A stretch of DNA of 64,000 bases from Bradyrhizobium sp. cir1 (GCF_014198245.1 NZ_JACIHE010000002.1:186001-250000); one strand, 5' to 3'. Positions 7,731-16,986 are shown, numbered from the stretch's first letter. A program made the numbers and translations. Notes: a model not told the origin generated them from the letters alone.

Positions 7731-9173
7731 ATGGATATCGGATTTATCGTTGACGGTGGCGCGGTTGCGGCCGAGGGAGGGGGCACTTTCGAGCGCAAGG
7801 ATCCCATGACCGGCAAGGTCGCGACACGCGCGCCGGCTGCGACGCTCGCAGACGTCGAGAAGGTCGTCGCTGCTGCGGCCAAAGCGTTCGAGACCTGGTC
7901 AGAGACAGGGCCCTCGCTGCGCCGCGGCCTCCTTCTGAAGGCGGCAGACCTTATGGAGAGCCGTACCAACGACTTTATCAAGCTGATGCTTGAGGAGACC
8001 GGGGCGACGGCGCCTTGGGCTGGCTTCAATGTCCATCTCGCCGCCGGTATCTTGCGCGAAGCTGCAGCTCTCACCACCCAAATCACCGGCGAAGTCATTC
8101 CATCCGATAAGCCCGGTATCTGGTCGATGGCGGTACGCCAGCCGGCCGGTGTCGTCCTCGGCATGGCGCCGTGGAACGCCCCGGTCATCCTCGGCACGCG
8201 GGCAATCGCGGCGGCGCTCGCCTGCGGCAACACGGTCATCTTGCGTTCGTCAGAAGCCTGTCCCGGAACGCATCATCTTATCGGCCAAGTTCTGAATGAT
8301 GCCGGCTTCCCCAAAGGAGTCGTCAACGTCCTGTCGAATGCACCTTCGGACGCGCCCAAGATCGTTGAGGCGTTGATTTCCAATCCTGCCGTACGCCGAG
8401 TCAATTTCACAGGCTCAACCAAAGTCGGTCGCGTCATCGCCAAGCTCGCGGCGGAGCATCTCAAGCCTGCCCTGCTGGAACTTGGCGGTAAGGCGCCTTT
8501 GGTCGTTCTGGAAGACGCCGATCTGGACCAAGCGGTCGATGCTGCGGCCTTCGGTGCTTTCATGAATCAGGGGCAGATCTGCATGTCGACGGAGCGCATT
8601 ATTGTGGATCAGAAGATCGCCGATGCGTTCGTCGCCAAACTCGCGGTCAAGGCCTCGACATTGCCGGCTGGCGATCCGCGTGAGCATGTCGTCCTGGGAT
8701 CATTGGTCGATCTGGCGCCCGCCGAGCGTATGGATGCTCTCATCAAGGATGCGACCGGAAAGGGAGCGAAGATCGTCGCGGGCGGCAAGCGCAACGGAAC
8801 GGTCGTCGAAGCCACCTTGCTCGACCACGTGACGTCGGACATGAAAATCTACAACGAGGAATCGTTCGGACCCGTGAAATCGATCATTCGTGTCGCCGGC
8901 GTCGATGAGGCCGTGCGCGTCGCCAACGACACTGAATACGGGCTGTCCGCTGCGATTTTCGGCCGCGATGTCTCCCGCGCCCTGACGATTGCGAAGCGTA
9001 TCCAGAGCGGTATCTGCCACATCAATGGGCCGACCGTCGCCGATGAGGCTCAGATGCCATTCGGCGGCACAAAGGCCAGCGGGTACGGCCGCTTCGGCGG
9101 AAAGGCCGTCATCAACGAATTCACCGAGCTTCGTTGGATAACGATCGAAGGTCCGCAGCACTACCCGTTCTAA
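7731..9173 (+). CDS. Aldehyde dehydrogenase (aromatic aldehyde type)
   Basis: A 480-residue NAD(P)-dependent aldehyde dehydrogenase with all key parts: PWNAP cofactor loop, FTGSTKVG, general base Glu250 in ELGGK and nucleophile Cys284 in GQICMS, and EESFGPV near the C-terminus. Overall wording is closest to salicylaldehyde/vanillin dehydrogenases. Within the operon it would oxidise the aldehyde released by a ThDP lyase to the acid, which the monooxygenase at 10215 could then hydroxylate. The substrate is inferred from context. Confidence 0.88.
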   Translation: MDIGFIVDGGAVAAEGGGTFERKDPMTGKVATRAPAATLADVEKVVAAAAKAFETWSETGPSLRRGLLLKAADLMESRTNDFIKLMLEETGATAPWAGFNVHLAAGILREAAALTTQITGEVIPSDKPGIWSMAVRQPAGVVLGMAPWNAPVILGTRAIAAALACGNTVILRSSEACPGTHHLIGQVLNDAGFPKGVVNVLSNAPSDAPKIVEALISNPAVRRVNFTGSTKVGRVIAKLAAEHLKPALLELGGKAPLVVLEDADLDQAVDAAAFGAFMNQGQICMSTERIIVDQKIADAFVAKLAVKASTLPAGDPREHVVLGSLVDLAPAERMDALIKDATGKGAKIVAGGKRNGTVVEATLLDHVTSDMKIYNEESFGPVKSIIRVAGVDEAVRVANDTEYGLSAAIFGRDVSRALTIAKRIQSGICHINGPTVADEAQMPFGGTKASGYGRFGGKAVINEFTELRWITIEGPQHYPF

Positions 9174-9208
9174 GCAAAGACCCGGAGGCATGTCATTGAG
9201 GATGATCG

Positions 9209-10141
9209 ATGAGGGTTGCTATTGTTGGATCCGGCGCAATCGGGCTGCTGTATGGTGGCTGGCTGCAGTCAGCGGGATTGGATGTGGTATTCGTCACCCG
9301 GCCGGGTCGGCAAGCCACGCTTGATGGAGCAACACTGACGGCCGAGGGGCGCCTTTCCTTTCGTCTTGAGCGCGTTTCCGCTGTTGGCGACGTTGCCAAT
9401 GCGGGCAGCTTCGATGCCATTATTCTCGCCGTGAAGTTGTACGATCTCGCGGCCGCCGCCGCTCAGGCGTTACCTGCCTTGGCACCGGCAGGTGCGCTGG
9501 TTGCCGTCCAGAACGGTGTCAGCGCCTACGGCATTCTCCGTCCCCTTCTGGATCCGTCGAGGTTGGCCATTGGGCCGGTGTTTGCGGCCACGCGGCTTAC
9601 GGGATCTTCATCCGTTGCTTATGCCGGTGCCGACCGGGTGACTCTAGGGAATCCGGAATGCAAGATCTCACCAGCTGTTGAGGAACTCGTTCGACGCTGG
9701 GCAAGCATTGGTGTCACTGCTGAGATATCTGAGGATATCGATGACGTCATTTGGACAAAGTTTTTAGGCTTCGCGACCAATGCGGCGCTGACATCGCTCG
9801 GGCGCCTTCCGGCCGGCGTTATCTATCACACGCCGGAACTCGTCGAACTCGCCAAGCAGTCGATCCGCGAAGTTGCAAGTGTGGGCCGAGCCGAAGGCAT
9901 TGCAATCACCGGCGATGCCGAAGAGATGACCCTGAGAATCCTTCAAAGTTTGCCGCCGGCGACGGTCGCGTCGATGCGACAAGATCTGGATGCTGGTAAA
10001 AGGCTTGAACTCGATTTCATTAGCGGCGAGATCGACCGGTTGGGGCATAAGCATGGCATAGCAACGCCGCTGCATAGTCTCGCCTATCGACTTCTGCAGC
10101 CATTCCGCGATGGTGCGCCGAAGGCAGCTCCAGGGGCTTGA
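9209..10141 (+). CDS. Ketopantoate reductase-like (ApbA/PanE) oxidoreductase
   Basis: A 310-residue protein with an N-terminal Rossmann motif GSGAIG, LAVKLYD, a central WTKFLGFATNAALTSL segment holding the catalytic Lys of the family, and a C-terminal SMRQDLDAGKRLELDFISG block that is the PanE signature. PanE reduces 2-dehydropantoate with NADPH, but many copies in catabolic operons act on other 2-keto or 2-hydroxy acids. Lying between an aldehyde dehydrogenase and a monooxygenase, it is probably one of these rather than the housekeeping pantothenate enzyme. Confidence 0.82.
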   Translation: MRVAIVGSGAIGLLYGGWLQSAGLDVVFVTRPGRQATLDGATLTAEGRLSFRLERVSAVGDVANAGSFDAIILAVKLYDLAAAAAQALPALAPAGALVAVQNGVSAYGILRPLLDPSRLAIGPVFAATRLTGSSSVAYAGADRVTLGNPECKISPAVEELVRRWASIGVTAEISEDIDDVIWTKFLGFATNAALTSLGRLPAGVIYHTPELVELAKQSIREVASVGRAEGIAITGDAEEMTLRILQSLPPATVASMRQDLDAGKRLELDFISGEIDRLGHKHGIATPLHSLAYRLLQPFRDGAPKAAPGA

Positions 10142-10214
10142 GCGAAGCATGACGTGGCTAAGCCTCGATCGCAACAAGAAGGCAGTCACGCCTGTAGGAA
10201 ATAGAAGAGGGATT

Positions 10215-11399
10215 ATGTCCGTTGAAGAAAGAGTCGCCATCGTGGGCGCCGGCCCGGTTGGTTTGCTAAGCGCTCTCGGGCTTGCCCAGGCGGGCATCCC
10301 GGTTATCGTCATCGAGCGCGAAACGGAGATCGTCGCCTCCCCGCGCGCGATAGTTTATCACTGGTCTGTACTTGAGGGCCTCAACCGGCTTGGCTTGCTT
10401 GAAGAGGCGCTGGACGTCGGGTTCGCCAAGCAGGACTATACCTACTTGGATTTCGCGACCGGCGAGAAAATCGACTACAGCCTGGACGTTCTCGACGGAC
10501 GGACACCTTTCCCGTTCAATCTCCACCTCGGCCAAAACCTACTTGCCGAGATTGCGTTGCGCCGACTCCAGCAGTTTCCGCATGTCGAGGTTCGCTGGGG
10601 TGTGACGATGCTCGATCTGATGCAAGATGCCAGCGGGGTCACTCTCTCAGTTGACGGCCCTGACGGCCCTTCCGAACTCCGTGCCGCATGGGTCATCGGC
10701 GCCGACGGCGCGACGAGCAACGTTCGAAGGGCCCTGCATCTGGAGTTCGAGGGTATCACATGGCCGAAGCGGTTTATCGCGGCCAACGTCCGGCACGATT
10801 TTTCGAAGCATGGCTACGCGCGCACCACCTTTCTGATTCACCCGACCCATGGCGCAATCATCGTAAAGCTGGATAAAGACGATCTGTGGCGCTGCACCTA
10901 CAGCGAGCCGCTAGATCTACCCGAGGAAAGCATCGCCGAGCGTATGACCGCGTACTTCGACGTCATCCTTCCGGGAGCGCGCGACATTGAGGTCGTTGCC
11001 TTTGCGCCTTATCGCATGCATCAGCGGGCAGCCGAGCGGTTGCGCGTTGGCAGAGTGTTGCTGGCCGGCGATGCAGCGCATGCAACGAATCCGAGCGGCG
11101 CTTACGGGCTCACATCGGGGTTGTTCGACGCATTTGCGCTCTACGAGGCGCTGGCTGCTGTCGTTCGCGGCGACGTCGACAGCACGGTCCTCGATCACTA
11201 CGCCGAGGAGCGCCGCCGCATCTTCCTCGAGGTCGTCTCGCCCGCGGCGGTCGACAACAAGCGGATCATCTTCGACACGACAGATCCGGAGCAGCACGAG
11301 GCCAATCTCATCCGTTTGCGCCGTCTGACGGATAAGGAGGTGCTGCTCGACCGGCTTATGATGACAGTGCGAATGCGCAGCGAGGCGAGACCTCAGTAG
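10215..11399 (+). CDS. FAD-dependent aromatic monooxygenase (PHBH/MhpA type)
   Basis: A 394-residue class A flavoprotein monooxygenase. It has the dinucleotide fold GAGPVGLL at the N-terminus, VIGADGATSNVRR in the middle (DG motif) and LLAGDAAHATNPSGAYG (GD motif). These enzymes use NAD(P)H and O2 to hydroxylate phenolic rings. I chose ATG 10215, after AGAGGG at 10206-10211, instead of an in-frame upstream ATG at 10110 that overlaps the previous gene. It is the last gene of the operon. It lacks the C-terminal thioredoxin-like domain of the larger TfdB/PheA group found at 23273. Confidence 0.85.
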   Translation: MSVEERVAIVGAGPVGLLSALGLAQAGIPVIVIERETEIVASPRAIVYHWSVLEGLNRLGLLEEALDVGFAKQDYTYLDFATGEKIDYSLDVLDGRTPFPFNLHLGQNLLAEIALRRLQQFPHVEVRWGVTMLDLMQDASGVTLSVDGPDGPSELRAAWVIGADGATSNVRRALHLEFEGITWPKRFIAANVRHDFSKHGYARTTFLIHPTHGAIIVKLDKDDLWRCTYSEPLDLPEESIAERMTAYFDVILPGARDIEVVAFAPYRMHQRAAERLRVGRVLLAGDAAHATNPSGAYGLTSGLFDAFALYEALAAVVRGDVDSTVLDHYAEERRRIFLEVVSPAAVDNKRIIFDTTDPEQHEANLIRLRRLTDKEVLLDRLMMTVRMRSEARPQ

Positions 11400-11560
11400 T
11401 ATCTGAAGGTCAAGTCTCTGTTTGACGCGCCGAAGTGGAGATAACGCGCCTCTTCCAAGGCTTCGGCTTCGAGGCAGGCTCGTTCTGGCTCGTTGGCGAG
11501 CAGATCAGCGGCAGCTTCCGCCTGGGCGGCCCAAATGAAGACATAGCGTGCGCAGAGCAT
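11393..11560 (-). CDS. Possible small hypothetical protein (55 aa)
   Basis: An antisense reading frame of 55 residues (ATG at 11560) fills most of the gap between the monooxygenase and the AraC gene. The product is Ala/Glu-rich (AEAAADLLANEPERAC) with a hydrophobic start. It overlaps the monooxygenase stop by a few bases. I recognise no family. The composition looks coding-like, but this is weak evidence in GC-rich DNA. Confidence 0.3.
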   Translation of the reverse strand: MLCARYVFIWAAQAEAAADLLANEPERACLEAEALEEARYLHFGASNRDLTFRYY

Positions 11561-11645
11561 TGTTGTTATAATGAACTATTCTTCATCACCACCAGGCGCA
11601 TATTGCGCTGCAGCGGGCCCCGTCAGACGACACGCGGAGCACGAG

Positions 11646-12506
11646 ATGGAAGCCAGGCGCGAGTTCAGTGGCTCCGATACCCACGGTGTTCTGCAACGGT
11701 TTGGGGCCGACATCCGTGCAACGAGTGAGGGGCATGGATGGTCTTCAATTTACGCGTCGATCCAAAGGGAGAATCCCTTCGAGGGACGTTTCGAAGCGAT
11801 TGCTGACGACCTCATCGTGTTGCACCGTAGCGGCCCGGTGCAGACGACTTTCGCATCCGGCGGGCACGTCACTTCACGTTGCATTCCAAAAGGAAGCATC
11901 TTTTTTTTGCCGGCAGGTCATGCTTGCGAGGTGGGATTGCAGGGGACGCTGGATACTCTCCATATTTATCTCCGCGCAAATTTAGTGTCTGTCCACAATG
12001 TTACACCGCTGCTGGTGGAACGGGACGTGGTTCTGCAGCATCTGGCGCACGCGGTTGAGCGGGCGGTCTGCGAGAATGTCTCGAATTCAGATCTCTTCAT
12101 CGATCCGATAGCGCGGGCGCTCGCGGACAGAGTCTCCGCGATCAGCAGGAGTAGCGAACCATGGCAGGTTCAGACCGCTGGGCTGCCGGACTACGAACTT
12201 CGGCGCCTTAAAGATTTCATAGAAGCCAATCTTGAGGGTGAGATCACCCTTGCTGCGATGGCCAGCGCTTGCGGCTTTGGCACAAAGTCTTTCGCTCGGG
12301 CTTTTGCAGCAACGACCGGCAAATCACCATACCAATATGTGATCGCGGCGCGTGTCGAACGGGCCAAGCGCTTGATCGAGCAAAACCAGCAAGGCCTCGC
12401 TGAGATAGCACTGCGCTGTGGCTTCTCCCATCAGGAACACTTGACGCGTGCCTTCCGCAGGCTGACGGGCCAAACGCCCGGTCGGTACCGTCGCGGCGTC
12501 CACTGA
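11646..12506 (+). CDS. AraC-family transcriptional regulator (paralogue 1)
   Basis: A 286-residue regulator. The N-terminal cupin-like ligand-binding domain (about 1-160) contains GWSSIYASIQRENPFEGRF and IFFLPAGHACEV. The C-terminal double HTH (about 190-286) has ITLAAMASACGFGTKSFARAF and IALRCGFSHQEHLTRAF. I chose ATG 11646, after GGAGCACGAG, because the resulting N-terminus lines up with the paralogue at 20132 (both M...THG.L.RF). Nine bases separate it from the next AraC gene, so the two are co-transcribed. Likely target: the repeats at 13518-13560 and 21078-21111. Confidence 0.85.
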   Translation: MEARREFSGSDTHGVLQRFGADIRATSEGHGWSSIYASIQRENPFEGRFEAIADDLIVLHRSGPVQTTFASGGHVTSRCIPKGSIFFLPAGHACEVGLQGTLDTLHIYLRANLVSVHNVTPLLVERDVVLQHLAHAVERAVCENVSNSDLFIDPIARALADRVSAISRSSEPWQVQTAGLPDYELRRLKDFIEANLEGEITLAAMASACGFGTKSFARAFAATTGKSPYQYVIAARVERAKRLIEQNQQGLAEIALRCGFSHQEHLTRAFRRLTGQTPGRYRRGVH

Positions 12507-12515
12507 TAAGCAGTC

Positions 12516-13457
12516 ATGCCGATGCAGAAACGCTTCGATCCACCCTCGCCAGCCGCAGCGCAAAATGAGCATACCGTGCGGCCTTTCGACGGAGGCGAGG
12601 TCCATTCCGTGCTGCGACAGTTCGCCGTGAAAGGCCAGGCGTCGAGTGCTGGGCTCGGCTGGTCGACCATGTTCGCATCGGTTCAGCGGGAAGAGCCGTT
12701 CAGGGGCCGCTTCGAAGCCAATACCAACGCCCTGCTGGTGACTGCGGCTGGTGGACCAGTCGATGTGACCTATCGGATCGATGGGCGCGTTGTATCCAGG
12801 CACTTGCAGGAGAAGGAGATATTTTTCCTACCGCCGCGCCGCGACTGTGAGGTGACGCTAAATACCCCGTTGAATTCAATCCATGTGTACCTGCGTCCTG
12901 AACTGTTTTCTGGCTCTGAAAGTAAAGCGCTGAACTCCGATTTTGGCCTCCTGCCTTTGTTGGGTGAGCCGGAGCCCCTAACCCACAATCTCCTGGCCGT
13001 GGTGGAAGAAATGGTGCGAGAGGGTGATACCTCGTGTTCCCTCCTGGCCGATTCGATCGCGCATGCAATAGCCAATCGCCTTGTCGTGCTCAATGCACGG
13101 GAGCGGAAAACGGCGTGTAGTGTGGAGCGCCAGCTGAGTACACGTAGCGTCAGCTCAATTCGTGATTTTGTCCAAGCCAATATCGCGGATTGCATCAGGC
13201 TGAACGATTTGGCTGCGATCTGCGGCGTGAGTCCCGAGTATTTCATACGAGTATTCAAGTCTTCGCTGGGCGTGTCTCCTCACCGCTACGTGGTGGGAAT
13301 GCGAATTCATCACGCGAAACTGCTCCTGACGGATGCAAACATTGGCCTTGCGGAAGTCGCGCGGCAATGCGGGTTTGCGCACCAGCAACATTTCACGAAC
13401 ACGTTTCGTCGGATGACGGGCTTGTCGCCAGGCGCTTATCGACGGGCGATGAATTGA
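12516..13457 (+). CDS. AraC-family transcriptional regulator (paralogue 2)
   Basis: A 313-residue AraC protein of the same make as its neighbour: GWSTMFASVQREEPFRGRF and IFFLPPRRDCEV in the sensor domain, then a C-terminal double HTH with IRLNDLAAICGVSPEYFIRVF and VARQCGFAHQQHFTNTF. The ligand domain is more diverged than between paralogues 1 and 3 (the loop after FFLP differs), so it may answer to a different compound. It forms a two-gene unit with paralogue 1 and lies just upstream of the FMN reductase operon. Confidence 0.85.
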   Translation: MPMQKRFDPPSPAAAQNEHTVRPFDGGEVHSVLRQFAVKGQASSAGLGWSTMFASVQREEPFRGRFEANTNALLVTAAGGPVDVTYRIDGRVVSRHLQEKEIFFLPPRRDCEVTLNTPLNSIHVYLRPELFSGSESKALNSDFGLLPLLGEPEPLTHNLLAVVEEMVREGDTSCSLLADSIAHAIANRLVVLNARERKTACSVERQLSTRSVSSIRDFVQANIADCIRLNDLAAICGVSPEYFIRVFKSSLGVSPHRYVVGMRIHHAKLLLTDANIGLAEVARQCGFAHQQHFTNTFRRMTGLSPGAYRRAMN

Positions 13458-13517
13458 GAACTCCACGATCTGCCGTTCCGATCTGAACGCTGGCTCGTTT
13501 CCTGCCAACGAAGCGGG

Positions 13518-13560
13518 CAGTTTGTGTCAGTTTTCTGCAAACCGGTCCGGTTTGTGCAGG
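13518..13560 (+). promoter_or_regulatory. AraC-type binding repeats upstream of the FMN reductase operon
   Basis: CAGTTTGTG at 13518 and CGGTTTGTGCAGG at 13548 form a direct repeat 30 bases apart, about three helical turns. An inverted copy, CTGCAAACCGG, lies between them at 13535-13545. The same CGGTTTYGTGCAG word occurs twice upstream of the maleylacetate reductase gene (21078-21111). I read these as sites for the three AraC paralogues. Confidence 0.6.
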
Positions 13561-13644
13561 CCTAGCCACCCGGCATGTCCTACTTTCACCTCACGAAGAG
13601 GCGCCAGACGCAATCATAGCGCCCGATGATAGGGAGAGACGCGC

Positions 13645-13761
13645 ATGGCATTGTTCGATGCCGGGCGAGGGAGCTCGCATATCCGAATTGGTCAGCATTC
13701 GCTCGATGAGCCTTGCACCTCGGCTGATCGTGCTGCGTCGGAAAGCGGGCTGCTGCGATGA
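13645..13761 (+). CDS. Short upstream ORF (38 aa) coupled to the FMN reductase
   Basis: ATG 13645 follows a good Shine-Dalgarno (GGGAGAG), and the 38-codon frame ends in TGA overlapping the reductase ATG (ATGA at 13758-13761). The peptide shows no known domain. The reductase lacks an obvious ribosome site of its own, so the small frame may act by translational coupling. It is not proven to make a stable protein. Confidence 0.4.
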   Translation: MALFDAGRGSSHIRIGQHSLDEPCTSADRAASESGLLR

Positions 13762-14387
13762 AGGACTGGTCTCCGCTCGTCGTTGGGATCGGCGGAACGT
13801 TGCGCGACGGATCAACCTCGGAGAGGGCGCTCCGCCTGGCCCTGACGGAAGCCACGCGGCTCGGTGCGAAAACCCAGATCTTCGCCGGGCAATCGTTGAA
13901 TGTCCCGCACTACGACAGCATTGAACGTACGGAGCGTGCGAACTCGTTGGTCGAAGCACTGCGCGCCGCTGACGGTGTCATCATTGCCACCCCAAGCTAT
14001 CACGGTTCGATCTCGGGCCTGGTCAAGAACGCAATAGACTACACCGAGGATCTCCGCGCCGACGCGCGCAGCTATCTTGCCGGACGCGCTGTCGGCGCCA
14101 TCGTATGCGCGGGCGGAGCCCAAGCCATGGGAGCGACGCTGGGGACTCTGCGGACCATCATTCACGCGCTGCGCGGTTGGCCGACTCCGTTTTCAGCGGT
14201 CATCAACACCGCGCAGAGGCCATTTTCCCCAGATGGTGCGTGCAGTGATCCGATCATAGCGCAACAGCTTGCATTCGTGGCCGAGCAGGTCGTCGAGTTC
14301 GCGAAGATGCGGCGGCTGTATGAGAGCCGGGGCAATGGACTCGCGCCGCAAGGAATATCAGCAGCCGCGCCGGCGCAATGCGCTTAG
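13758..14387 (+). CDS. NAD(P)H-dependent FMN reductase
   Basis: A 209-residue flavodoxin-like NADPH:FMN reductase. It has the phosphate-binding GIGGTLRDGSTSERAL near residue 10, TPSYHGSISGLVKNAIDYTED (the flavin-contacting loop of the family) and VCAGGAQAMGA. Such proteins supply reduced flavin to two-component monooxygenases. The oxygenase partner is very likely the acyl-CoA-dehydrogenase-like enzyme at 15736 in the same operon. It is the first full-length gene after the AraC-type repeats. Confidence 0.85.
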   Translation: MKDWSPLVVGIGGTLRDGSTSERALRLALTEATRLGAKTQIFAGQSLNVPHYDSIERTERANSLVEALRAADGVIIATPSYHGSISGLVKNAIDYTEDLRADARSYLAGRAVGAIVCAGGAQAMGATLGTLRTIIHALRGWPTPFSAVINTAQRPFSPDGACSDPIIAQQLAFVAEQVVEFAKMRRLYESRGNGLAPQGISAAAPAQCA

Positions 14388-14432
14388 AACGCGGCCGCAA
14401 ACAATAATAACGGGAAACAACAGGGAGGGGTC

Positions 14433-15680
14433 ATGAGCAAGAATCGCATCCTTAGCTATGAAAATCTCGTTGTCATCTTGATGGGAGCCGCGTTTGGCTT
14501 CGTATTTTTCGACCGGCTGGCGTTGAATTTTCTATCTCCATTTCTAGTGCCTGAGCTCCATCTGAACAACACTCAGCTGGGTGCCCTCGCGGCTGGCCTG
14601 GCGCTGACCTGGGCAATCGCCGGCTATGCCGTCGGCACTCTTTCAGACTATTTTCAGAATCGTAAAACGCTCCTGGTCTGCGCGATCGTGATCTTCTCGA
14701 TCTGCTCGGTGGGATCCGGTCTCGCCAATTCGTTTCTGACGTTGCTTGCCGCGCGCCTCGTTATGGGACTTGCGGAGGGACCTGTACTTCCGATCGCGCA
14801 ATCGATCATGGCTGCGGAATCCTCGGAGCACCGTCGCGGCTTCAACATGGGGGTTCTGCAGAATTTCTTCAGCGCGCTCCTAAGCAATTTTGCCGCTCCT
14901 CTGGTGCTCGTGGCAATTGGGCAGATCTACGGCTGGAGAAGTGCTTTCTACATTGCGGCGGTGCCTGGCTTCGTGGTGGCGGCCCTGATTGTAGCCTTTA
15001 TCCGTGAACCTTCCTCGGGTGCCGCCCCGGCATCGACTGCATCTGCGCGCAACACGATCCCGCTTTCGACGATGCTGAAACATCGCAACATCTGGGTTTG
15101 TGCGATCGTAAGCTGCCTGATGGTGTCTTGGCTCCTCATTCAGATAACGTTCCTTCCGATCTACCTGGTGCAGGTCCGCGGTCTGTCGCCCAGCGCGATG
15201 AGCGTTGCCGTGGCCGCGACCGGTATCGCAACGGCCGCGTCTTCAATCATCGTACCGGCGCTGTCGGATCGCTTTGGCCGCCGACCGATTCTCATCCTGT
15301 CAGGCTTCGTTGCCGCGATTGCTCCGGTGACTACCGTAATGTTCGACGGACCTTTGCCTTTGATGGTGTTGCTCATGGGTCTCGGCAATCTCGCAATTGG
15401 CAGCTTCTCGTTGTTCATGGCCACCGTGCCGTCCGAGACGATCCCGCGGACCCATGTTGCTACTGCGCTTGGGTTCATCATGGGGGTTGGCGAGCTCGCG
15501 GGCGGCTTCGTGGGGCCGGCCGTCGCCGGGATCGCTTCCGACGTGTTCGGTCCGTCCAGCTCGATGTGGATCGCCGCTACACTTTGCATCTGTGCAGGCT
15601 TGCTTTGCCTGATCCTGGACGAAACTGCGCCGCGGGTGCTCGAGCGCCACAAGAGAATGATTGTGAGTTCGCCGGCATAA
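14433..15680 (+). CDS. MFS transporter
   Basis: A 415-residue major facilitator with twelve predicted membrane spans. It shows GFVFFDRLALNFLSPF in helix 1, the loop 2-3 region GTLSDYFQNRKTL, and a second-half copy SDRFGRRPI. A strong ribosome site (GGGAGGGG) precedes the ATG. The wording suggests the metabolite:H+ symporter branch that imports aromatic or organic acids. It sits between the flavin reductase and its likely oxygenase, so it probably imports the substrate of that monooxygenase. Confidence 0.85.
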   Translation: MSKNRILSYENLVVILMGAAFGFVFFDRLALNFLSPFLVPELHLNNTQLGALAAGLALTWAIAGYAVGTLSDYFQNRKTLLVCAIVIFSICSVGSGLANSFLTLLAARLVMGLAEGPVLPIAQSIMAAESSEHRRGFNMGVLQNFFSALLSNFAAPLVLVAIGQIYGWRSAFYIAAVPGFVVAALIVAFIREPSSGAAPASTASARNTIPLSTMLKHRNIWVCAIVSCLMVSWLLIQITFLPIYLVQVRGLSPSAMSVAVAATGIATAASSIIVPALSDRFGRRPILILSGFVAAIAPVTTVMFDGPLPLMVLLMGLGNLAIGSFSLFMATVPSETIPRTHVATALGFIMGVGELAGGFVGPAVAGIASDVFGPSSSMWIAATLCICAGLLCLILDETAPRVLERHKRMIVSSPA

Positions 15681-15735
15681 ATCCCTATCGCCGCTTAGCC
15701 GCAACCGCGCTCAACGGAAATATCAGGAGATCGAA

Positions 15736-16986
15736 ATGAACGTTCAGGCCATGCGCAAGAGCCTGCCGGCACCGGAACCTCACCTCACTCCGCAGGATCT
15801 GGTCGACCGCGCCACCTCGATGAGAACGCTACTGCGGGAATCGCAGGACGAAACCGATGAGCGGGGACATTTTTCGGACGAAATCCAGCAAAAGTTCATC
15901 GATGCTGGGTTCTATCGGATCTTGCAGCCCAAAATGTTTGGTGGCTACGAGTTCGATTACGAAACATTTTTCCGCGTCATGGTGGAGATATCGCGCGGTC
16001 ATCCGTCCGCGGGGTGGTGCTTGACGTTGGCCGCTTCTCATGCGCCCGTCATAGCCTCCCACTGGTCGGAAGCTGCACAGATCGAAATCTTCGGTTCATC
16101 CGGACATTTCGCGTCACCGCACCGGGCTGCCCCCGGGGGCACGTGCCTGCCGGTCGAGGGCGGCTATATCATCAATGGTGTGTGGCCATATTCGTCGGGA
16201 ATACCGCACAGCACGCACTTCCTGGGCGCAACGTTGCTTCAAACCTCGTTCCCACCACGAATGCTGCACTTCGTTGTGCCGCGGGGGCAATACACAATTC
16301 TGGGCGATTGGGGTGGAGACCGCACCCTGGGCATGCGCGGCTCCGGCTCGAACAGCGTCAAGCTGGACAATGTCTTCGTGCCCGAGCACATGACCGCTTT
16401 TTTCGACGCGCTGGGTGTGAAGCAGGATCTCTCCGATGGCACGCCCGGAACGCGGTTGCATGGCAACCCCATGTATCTCGGCGTTCTCATGGGGCCTTAT
16501 CACGCCTCTCTGACATCGCCCATCATCGGTGCCGCGCGCGCGGCGATCGATGAATATCGCGATATCCTGTTCTCGCAAAACACATTTGTTCCACCTTTCA
16601 TCAAGCGTGCGTTCGAGACTGATTTTCAGGTCAACTATGGCCGCGCCATAGCATTGACCGATGCGGCCGAAGGCGTGCTGCTGCAGGGTTTGCGCAAGCA
16701 CATGGACTACTGCCAGCGGTGGGCGAAGACGGGCTTGCAAGCCTCCGTTGAAGAAAACCTGCGACTCTGGGGAATGCTGCAGAACGGTGCACGTCTTGCC
16801 TGTGATGCCATCGAACTCTTGTTTCAGACCGCCGGGTCGACCGCGGCGCGGAAGGGCTCAAGGATGCTTCGATACTTTGGCGACGCCCAGATGTATCGAG
16901 GACACATGTCCTCCCAATACATGACGTTCGCGAAGTACATTGGTCGCAGCAATCTTGGGCTGCCGACCGGTTTTCTGGATCTCTGA
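15736..16986 (+). CDS. Flavin-dependent monooxygenase, acyl-CoA dehydrogenase fold (HsaA/HpaH-C2/DszC-like)
   Basis: A 416-residue protein with the acyl-CoA dehydrogenase fold but the marks of the FMNH2/FADH2-using hydroxylase branch: FGGYEFDYETFFRVMVEISRG, HPSAGWCLTLAASHAP and GYIINGVWPYSSGIPH. Relatives include 3-HSA hydroxylase HsaA and the C2 component of p-hydroxyphenylacetate hydroxylase; they ortho-hydroxylate phenols with reduced flavin from a separate reductase. The reductase at 13758 fits. True acyl-CoA dehydrogenase activity is unlikely, as the operon has no ETF or CoA ligase. Confidence 0.8.
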   Translation: MNVQAMRKSLPAPEPHLTPQDLVDRATSMRTLLRESQDETDERGHFSDEIQQKFIDAGFYRILQPKMFGGYEFDYETFFRVMVEISRGHPSAGWCLTLAASHAPVIASHWSEAAQIEIFGSSGHFASPHRAAPGGTCLPVEGGYIINGVWPYSSGIPHSTHFLGATLLQTSFPPRMLHFVVPRGQYTILGDWGGDRTLGMRGSGSNSVKLDNVFVPEHMTAFFDALGVKQDLSDGTPGTRLHGNPMYLGVLMGPYHASLTSPIIGAARAAIDEYRDILFSQNTFVPPFIKRAFETDFQVNYGRAIALTDAAEGVLLQGLRKHMDYCQRWAKTGLQASVEENLRLWGMLQNGARLACDAIELLFQTAGSTAARKGSRMLRYFGDAQMYRGHMSSQYMTFAKYIGRSNLGLPTGFLDL

